Shown piece by piece: positions 59,722-64,000 of a stretch of DNA of 64,000 bases. Every line of letters starts with the position of its first letter. Position 1 is the first letter of the stretch. Made by a program: the position numbers and the translations under genes. Source of the DNA: TK10-74A sp965263065 (GTDB taxonomy: Bacteria > Chloroflexota > Dehalococcoidia > Bin125); assembly GCA_965263065.1 (NCBI GenBank), contig CBDHGH010000003.1, forward strand, positions 2,356,001-2,420,000. The letters are read 5' to 3'. Under the pieces are notes generated by a model, which made no database searches, was not told where the DNA came from, and saw only the letters and a program-made list of their open reading frames with translations.

Positions 59722-62700
59722 TTGGCCAGCGCGATCCGCCGACAATACCTCGACCTCAAGGCGCGCCACCCGGACGCGATCCTCTTCTTCCGCCTGGGCG
59801 ACTTCTACGAGACCTTCGACGCCGACGCGGAGCTGGTCAGCCAGACGCTGGGCGTCACCCTGACCAGCAAGCCGATGGGACAGGGGCTGCGCGTGCCCCT
59901 GGCGGGCGTGCCCGTGCAGAGCGTCGAGGGGCACCTGGCGCGGCTGATCGCGGCCGGCCACCGGGTCGCCATCGCCGAGCAGCTGGAGGAGCCCGGCGCG
60001 CGCGGCGGCGCCGGCAAGCGGCTGGTGCGGCGCGGCATCGTGCGCGTCGTCTCGCCGGGCACGGCGCTGGAGCCGTCGCTGCTGGAGGCCGGCCGCAACG
60101 CCTACTGCGCGGCGATCTCGATCGTCGGCCCATCCGGAACTGGCCCATCCGGCGGCCCGGCCCGGGCCGGCGTGGCCCTGGCCGACCTCAGCACCGGCGA
60201 GCTGCGCGGCTGCGAGTTGGAGGCGGCCGACGCCGAGGCGGCGCGGGCGGCGGCCCTGGCCGAGCTGGAGCGGCTGGGCGCGCGCGAGCTGCTGCTGCCG
60301 GCGCAGCCGGAGTCCGGCCCGGCGGCGCACGGGGGCGAGCCGGCGCCGCGTGACGGCGACGAGCCTGCGCCGGGGGCCGGGGGCGCCGCGGACGAGGCGC
60401 CGCCCTGGACGCTGACGCCGCGCCCGCGCGAGCGCTTCGCGGCCGGGCGCGGGGCGGCGCTGCTGCGCGCCCGCTTCGGCGTCGCCGACGTGCAGGGGCT
60501 GGGGCTGGCGGGACGGCCGGCGCTGCTCGGGGCGCTGGGCGCGCTGCTCGACTACCTCGGCGAGGGGCAGGGCGATCCGGCCTCGGCGGCGGGCGGCGGC
60601 GACCCCGGCGGTGTCCTCGGCGGTGTCGTCAACGGTGTTGTCAGCGGCGCCGCCGGCGGCGCCGTCGGCGGTGTCGTCGGCAGTGTCGTCGGCAGTGTCC
60701 CCAGCAGTGGCGACCGCCTGGCGCACCTGGGCCGACCGCAGATCTACGACCCCTCGGCCACGATGCGGCTCGACGCCGCCACGCGGCGGGCGCTCGACAT
60801 CTTCCCCGCGCCCGGCGGCGGATCGGGCTCGCTGCTGGCCCTGATCGACCGCTGCCGCACGGCCGCCGGGCGGCGCCTGCTGCGGGCCCGGCTGGAGCGG
60901 CCGCTGATCGCGCTGGCGCCGATCGAGGCGCGCCAGGCGCGGGTGGCGCTGCTGCACGAGGCGGCGCTGCTGCGGGCGCGGCTGCGCCAGCGTCTGGGCG
61001 AGGTGCCGGACCTGGAGCGGCTGCTGGGCCGCGTCGCCACGGGCCTGGCGACGCCTCCGGAGCTGGCCGCGCTGGGACGCGGGCTGGACGCGGCGGCGGC
61101 GCTGGCCGAGCCCATCGAGGAGGAGGAAGAGGAGCAGGAGGCGGCGGCGGACGAGGAACCGGGGGACGCCGAGCGCGCGGCGCTGCTGCGCGGCATCCGC
61201 GAGTCGCTGCCGGAGGCGGCGGCGGCGGCGGCGGCGATCACGGCGGCGCTGGCGCCCGAGCCGGAGCTCTTCGCCGACGCCCGCGGCGACGGCGCCGCGG
61301 AGGTGCTGCGGCCGGGCTACGACGCCGAGGTCGACGCGCTGCGGCTGCGCCGGCGCGAGGGGCGGCGGGCGCTGGCGGCGCTGGAGGCCGAGGAGCGCCG
61401 GCGCACCGGCGTGGCGGCGCTGAAGGTCGGCTTTCACCGCAGCTTCGGCTACTACATCGAGCTGGGCCGCTCGCACGCGGCGGCGGCCCCGCCCGACTGG
61501 GAGCGGCGGCAGACGCTGGCCGGGGGCGAGCGCTACGTCTCGCCGCGGCTGCGCACCCTGGAGCGCGAGCTGCTGGAGGCGCGCGACGCCCTGGCCCTGC
61601 GCGAGCGCGAGCTCTACACGGCGCTCTGCCGGCGCGTGGCCGCCGAGGCGGCGGCCGTGCGGCGCCTGGCCGCCGGCGTGGCGCGGCTGGACGCCGAGGC
61701 GGCGCTGGCCGAGGTGGCGGCGGCGAACGGCTGGACGCGCCCGCAGCTGGACCACTCGGCGCTGCTGGAGATCCGCGAGGGGCGGCACCCGCTGGTCGAG
61801 GCGGGGCTGGCCGAGGCCGGGCTGGGGGCGGGCCGCTTCGTGCCCAACGACGTGGCGCTGGACGGCGCCGGCACGCAAATGCTGGTCGTGACGGGCCCCA
61901 ACATGGCCGGCAAGAGCACCTACCTGCGGCAGACGGCGCTGATCGTGCTGCTGGCCCAGATCGGCGGCTTCGTGCCGGCCGCGCGGGCGCGGCTGGGGCT
62001 GGTCGACCGCATCTTCGCGCGGGTCGGGGCGCAGGACGAGATCGCGGCCGGGCGCAGCACCTTCATGGTCGAGATGCTGGAGACGGCCGCCATCTGCAGC
62101 AGCGCCACGCCGCGATCGCTGCTGGTGCTGGACGAGATCGGGCGCGGCACCAGCACCTACGACGGGCTGGCCATCGCGCGGGCGCTGCTGGAGCACCTGG
62201 TCTCGGGCCGCGAGGGGCCGCGCACCCTGTTCGCGACCCACTTCCACGAGCTGGCGGCGCTGGCCGGCGAGGTCGAGCGCGTGGCCAACGCCAGCGTGCT
62301 GGTCGGCGAGACGCCCGGCGGCGAGGGGCTGCGCTACCTCTATCGCATCGTGCCGGGCGGGGCCGACCGCTCCTACGGCGTGCACGTGGCGGCGATGGCG
62401 GGGCTGCCGGCGCCGCTGCTGGCGCGGGCGCGGGAGCTGCTGGCGGCGCTCGAGTCGGGATCGGACCGCGGCGGCAACGGCGGCGGCGGCGGCAGCGGCA
62501 GCGGCAGCGGCGGGGCGGGGCGCAACGGGACGCAGCCGCGCGCCCTGCCGGCGGCGATCGAAGGCTCGGCGGGGGAGCCGCTGCTGCGCGAACTGGCGGC
62601 GCTGGACGTGGACGGGCTGACGCCGCTGGAGGCGATCGGGGCGCTCTACGCGCTGCGCGAGCGCGCCCGCGCGCTGGCGTCCCGCGAAGTGGCGTCCCGC

Positions 62701-62799
62701 GAAGTGGCGTCCCACGAAGTGGCGTCCCACGAGCGGGCGCCCGGCGAGGGGGCGCCCGGCCTGCCGCCGCCGCAGCTGCTGCGCGAGGTGGCGCGATGA
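59722..62799 (+). CDS. mutS: DNA mismatch repair protein MutS with low-complexity insertions
   Basis: MutS recognises base mismatches. Conserved parts: YLDLKARHPDAILFFRLGDF with the mismatch-wedge Phe motif, the core, Walker A GPNMAGKSTYL (about 725-735), TFMVEMLETA, VLDEIGRGTSTYDGLAIA and the late HFHEL. The start is TTG 59722 because AAGGAG lies eight bases upstream and the family N-terminus begins there; 1025 residues is well above the usual 850-900. Extra length comes from acidic and Ala-rich segments, a Gly-Val repeat at about 296-327 just after the connector domain, a Gly-Ser linker and a short-repeat C-terminus. ATGA overlap with mutL. Confidence 0.95.
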   Translation: MASAIRRQYLDLKARHPDAILFFRLGDFYETFDADAELVSQTLGVTLTSKPMGQGLRVPLAGVPVQSVEGHLARLIAAGHRVAIAEQLEEPGARGGAGKRLVRRGIVRVVSPGTALEPSLLEAGRNAYCAAISIVGPSGTGPSGGPARAGVALADLSTGELRGCELEAADAEAARAAALAELERLGARELLLPAQPESGPAAHGGEPAPRDGDEPAPGAGGAADEAPPWTLTPRPRERFAAGRGAALLRARFGVADVQGLGLAGRPALLGALGALLDYLGEGQGDPASAAGGGDPGGVLGGVVNGVVSGAAGGAVGGVVGSVVGSVPSSGDRLAHLGRPQIYDPSATMRLDAATRRALDIFPAPGGGSGSLLALIDRCRTAAGRRLLRARLERPLIALAPIEARQARVALLHEAALLRARLRQRLGEVPDLERLLGRVATGLATPPELAALGRGLDAAAALAEPIEEEEEEQEAAADEEPGDAERAALLRGIRESLPEAAAAAAAITAALAPEPELFADARGDGAAEVLRPGYDAEVDALRLRRREGRRALAALEAEERRRTGVAALKVGFHRSFGYYIELGRSHAAAAPPDWERRQTLAGGERYVSPRLRTLERELLEARDALALRERELYTALCRRVAAEAAAVRRLAAGVARLDAEAALAEVAAANGWTRPQLDHSALLEIREGRHPLVEAGLAEAGLGAGRFVPNDVALDGAGTQMLVVTGPNMAGKSTYLRQTALIVLLAQIGGFVPAARARLGLVDRIFARVGAQDEIAAGRSTFMVEMLETAAICSSATPRSLLVLDEIGRGTSTYDGLAIARALLEHLVSGREGPRTLFATHFHELAALAGEVERVANASVLVGETPGGEGLRYLYRIVPGGADRSYGVHVAAMAGLPAPLLARARELLAALESGSDRGGNGGGGGSGSGSGGAGRNGTQPRALPAAIEGSAGEPLLRELAALDVDGLTPLEAIGALYALRERARALASREVASREVASHEVASHERAPGEGAPGLPPPQLLREVAR
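60607..60702 (+). repeat. Eight-copy 12-bp repeat within mutS
   Basis: Eight diverged 12-base units (GGCGGTGTCSTC-like) encode four-residue blocks GGVL, GGVV, NGVV, SGAA, GGAV, GGVV, GSVV and GSVP. The array stays in frame and sits between the connector domain and the core, where most MutS proteins have only a few residues. Confidence 0.9.
62677..62736 (+). repeat. Four-copy 15-bp repeat near the mutS 3' end
   Basis: Units at 62677-62691, 62692-62706, 62707-62721 and 62722-62736; the first two are identical (GCGTCCCGCGAAGTG), the third differs at one base and the fourth at three further bases. They encode ASREV, ASREV, ASHEV, ASHER just before the C-terminus and remain in frame. Confidence 0.93.
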
Positions 62800-64000
62800 G
62801 CGCCGCGCCGCGGGCGGCCGCCGTCGCGGCCCTGGGCGGCGGCCGCATCGCCGAGCTGCCGCCGGCCGTGGCCGACGCGATCGCCGCCGGAGAGGTGATC
62901 GAGCGGCCCGCCTCGGCGATCAAGGAGCTGCTGGAGAACGCCTGCGACGCCGGCGCGCGGCGCATCGAGGTCGAGGTCGAGGGGGCCGGTCTGTCGCGCA
63001 TCCGGGTGCGCGACGACGGACTCGGCATGACGCCGGCCGAGCTGCCGATCGCCTTCCGCCGCCACGCCACCTCGAAGCTGCGCGGGCTGGAGGATCTGTC
63101 GGCGCTGCACAGCTACGGCTTCCGCGGCGAGGCGCTGCCCAGCCTGGCCGCGGTGGCGGCACTGGAATGCACCAGCCGGCCGGCCGCCGAGCGGCTGGGC
63201 GCGCGGCTGCGCATCGGCGCTCGTATCGAGCCGGGCGCGCCGCCGGGCGCCGAACCGGCGGGCGCGCCGCCGGGCATTGAGCCGGTGGGCGCGCCCCCGG
63301 GCACGACGATCGAGCTGCGCGACCTCTTCGCGCGGCAGCCGGCGCGGCTGCGCTTCCTGCCCGGGCCGCGCAGCGAGCGCGCCGCGATCGCGCGCGTCTG
63401 CGGCGACGCGGCGCTGGCCCGGCCCGAGATCGCGCTGCGCCTGCGGCTCGACGGGCGCGAGCTGCTGGCCACGCCGGGGCTGCCGCCGGAGCGCGACGAC
63501 GAGGCGGCGCGGACGGGGTCGCGGCGCGCCGCCCTGGCGCAGATCTGGGGCCCCGAGACGGCCGCCGCGGCGCTGTCCTTCGCCGCCGAGCGCGAGCTCG
63601 AAGCGGGCGTCGTGCTGCGCGTGTCGGGGCTGGCGGCGCCGCCGCCGCACGGCCGCGCGCGGCGCGACGGGCTGCGGCTGTTCGTCAACGGGCGGCCGAT
63701 CACGCCGGGGGCGCTGGCGCACGCCGTCGAGGGCGCCTACGCGGAGTTGCTGCCGCGCGGGCGGCGCCCGCTGGCGGCGGTCTTCCTGGAGGCGCCGCCG
63801 TGGCGCGTCGACGCCAACGTGCATCCGGCCAAAGCGACCGTCAAGCTGGCCGACGAACGGGCGCTGTTCTCGCTGCTGCAGCGCGCCCTGCGCGAGGCGC
63901 TGCTGGGCCGGCCGGCGCTCGGCGGCCGGGCGCCGGGCGGCGCCGGGGAGGCAATGCCGGGGGAGGTCGCGCAGGGGCCGGCGCGGGACGACGACGGCGG
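62796..64000 (+). CDS. mutL: DNA mismatch repair protein MutL (C-terminus outside window)
   Basis: MutL couples mismatch recognition to strand removal. The visible 401 residues contain the GHL ATPase: AIAAGEVIERPASAIKELLE, NACDAGA, RDDGLGM, HATSKL, YGFRGEALPSLAAV, then the transducer domain with LFVNGRPI and NVHPAK. The Glu of KELLEN is the expected catalytic base. A 26-residue Pro/Gly/Ala repeat insert at 144-169 lies before GTTIELRDLFARQPARLRFL. ATG 62796 overlaps the mutS stop (ATGA). The endonuclease/dimerisation domain is beyond the edge. Confidence 0.96.
   Translation, partial: MSAAPRAAAVAALGGGRIAELPPAVADAIAAGEVIERPASAIKELLENACDAGARRIEVEVEGAGLSRIRVRDDGLGMTPAELPIAFRRHATSKLRGLEDLSALHSYGFRGEALPSLAAVAALECTSRPAAERLGARLRIGARIEPGAPPGAEPAGAPPGIEPVGAPPGTTIELRDLFARQPARLRFLPGPRSERAAIARVCGDAALARPEIALRLRLDGRELLATPGLPPERDDEAARTGSRRAALAQIWGPETAAAALSFAAERELEAGVVLRVSGLAAPPPHGRARRDGLRLFVNGRPITPGALAHAVEGAYAELLPRGRRPLAAVFLEAPPWRVDANVHPAKATVKLADERALFSLLQRALREALLGRPALGGRAPGGAGEAMPGEVAQGPARDDDG
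63225..63302 (+). repeat. Three-copy 24/27-bp repeat within mutL
   Basis: Units at 63225-63248, 63249-63275 and 63276-63302 encode IEPGAPPG, AEPAGAPPG and IEPVGAPPG. The array is in frame inside the ATPase region, in a surface loop before the DLFxxxPAR motif. Confidence 0.9.

Overview
The window is a very GC-rich (by eye about 70 percent) bacterial chromosome segment made almost entirely of housekeeping genes, with no insertion sequence, prophage or CRISPR array. The best guess for the organism is a Chloroflexota lineage. Reasons: mutS and mutL are both present (most Actinobacteria lack them), the SRP RNA is the long Alu-containing form, TopA ends in repeated GRFGPY modules rather than zinc fingers, and there are two LLM-type flavoproteins, one F420-like. 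Gene order (alaS-ruvX-mltG-aroE-aroC-aroKB; rnc-smc-ftsY) is shared with Actinobacteria, so phylum assignment is inference.

Layout. 1-9.6 kb, minus strand: an M24 peptidase (cut by the left edge), aroQ, xerC-like recombinase, topA, dprA, a CNNM/CorC membrane protein and glmU. 9.9-21.3 kb, plus strand: alaS, ruvX, mltG, aroE, an unknown membrane-anchored protein, aroC, a fused aroK-aroB, acylphosphatase, an AIM24-family protein and a J-domain/flavin-reductase-like fusion. With aroQ, five shikimate activities lie in the window. 21.3-23 kb, minus: moeA and a stand-alone Lrp RAM domain. 23-27.9 kb, plus: pheS-pheT and an LLM flavoprotein. 27.9-35.2 kb, minus: a NIPSNAP-like protein, an F420-type LLM protein, infC-rpmI-rplT, accC-accB type carboxylase genes, thrS and tRNA-Val. 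35.5-40 kb, plus: tRNA-Lys, tRNA-Leu, an orphan oppDF ATPase pair and lepA. 40-41.6 kb, minus: an unknown protein with a decayed nuclease-like domain and an acidic tail. 41.8-48.9 kb, plus: SRP RNA, ksgA, ispE, a small membrane protein, a PHP protein, a DnaQ-DinG protein and a GNAT. 48.9-51.1 kb, minus: cca, an eight-ligand RING/PHD-like zinc protein and a small membrane protein, translationally coupled. 51.3-64 kb, plus: rnc, smc, ftsY, nuoE-nuoF without the rest of complex I, mutS and the start of mutL.

How they work together. The window supplies translation (four aaRS subunits or enzymes, IF3, L35, L20, EF4, KsgA, CCA addition, RNase III, three tRNAs), protein targeting (SRP RNA plus FtsY), DNA maintenance (TopA, SMC, XerC, DprA, DinG, MutSL), aromatic amino-acid and isoprenoid precursors, and cell-wall precursor supply and assembly (GlmU, MltG). 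Genes are tightly packed, often with ATGA, GTGA or TGATG overlaps implying translational coupling.

Most unusual points: (i) several genes have a TAnnnT minus-10 box 6-8 bases before the start codon, pointing to leaderless mRNAs (best for pheS and nuoE); (ii) infC must start at a non-AUG/GUG/UUG codon, and a 4 x 13-bp tandem repeat lies in its leader; (iii) dprA has a 4 x 14-bp tandem repeat in its leader; (iv) mutS and mutL carry in-frame minisatellites; (v) a C4HC3 RING/PHD-like protein is coupled to a membrane protein behind cca; (vi) a J-domain is fused to a flavin-reductase-like domain; (vii) NuoF keeps exactly the four cysteines for one cluster in a decayed two-cluster ferredoxin tail. 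All family assignments come from motifs read by eye; no database search was run.
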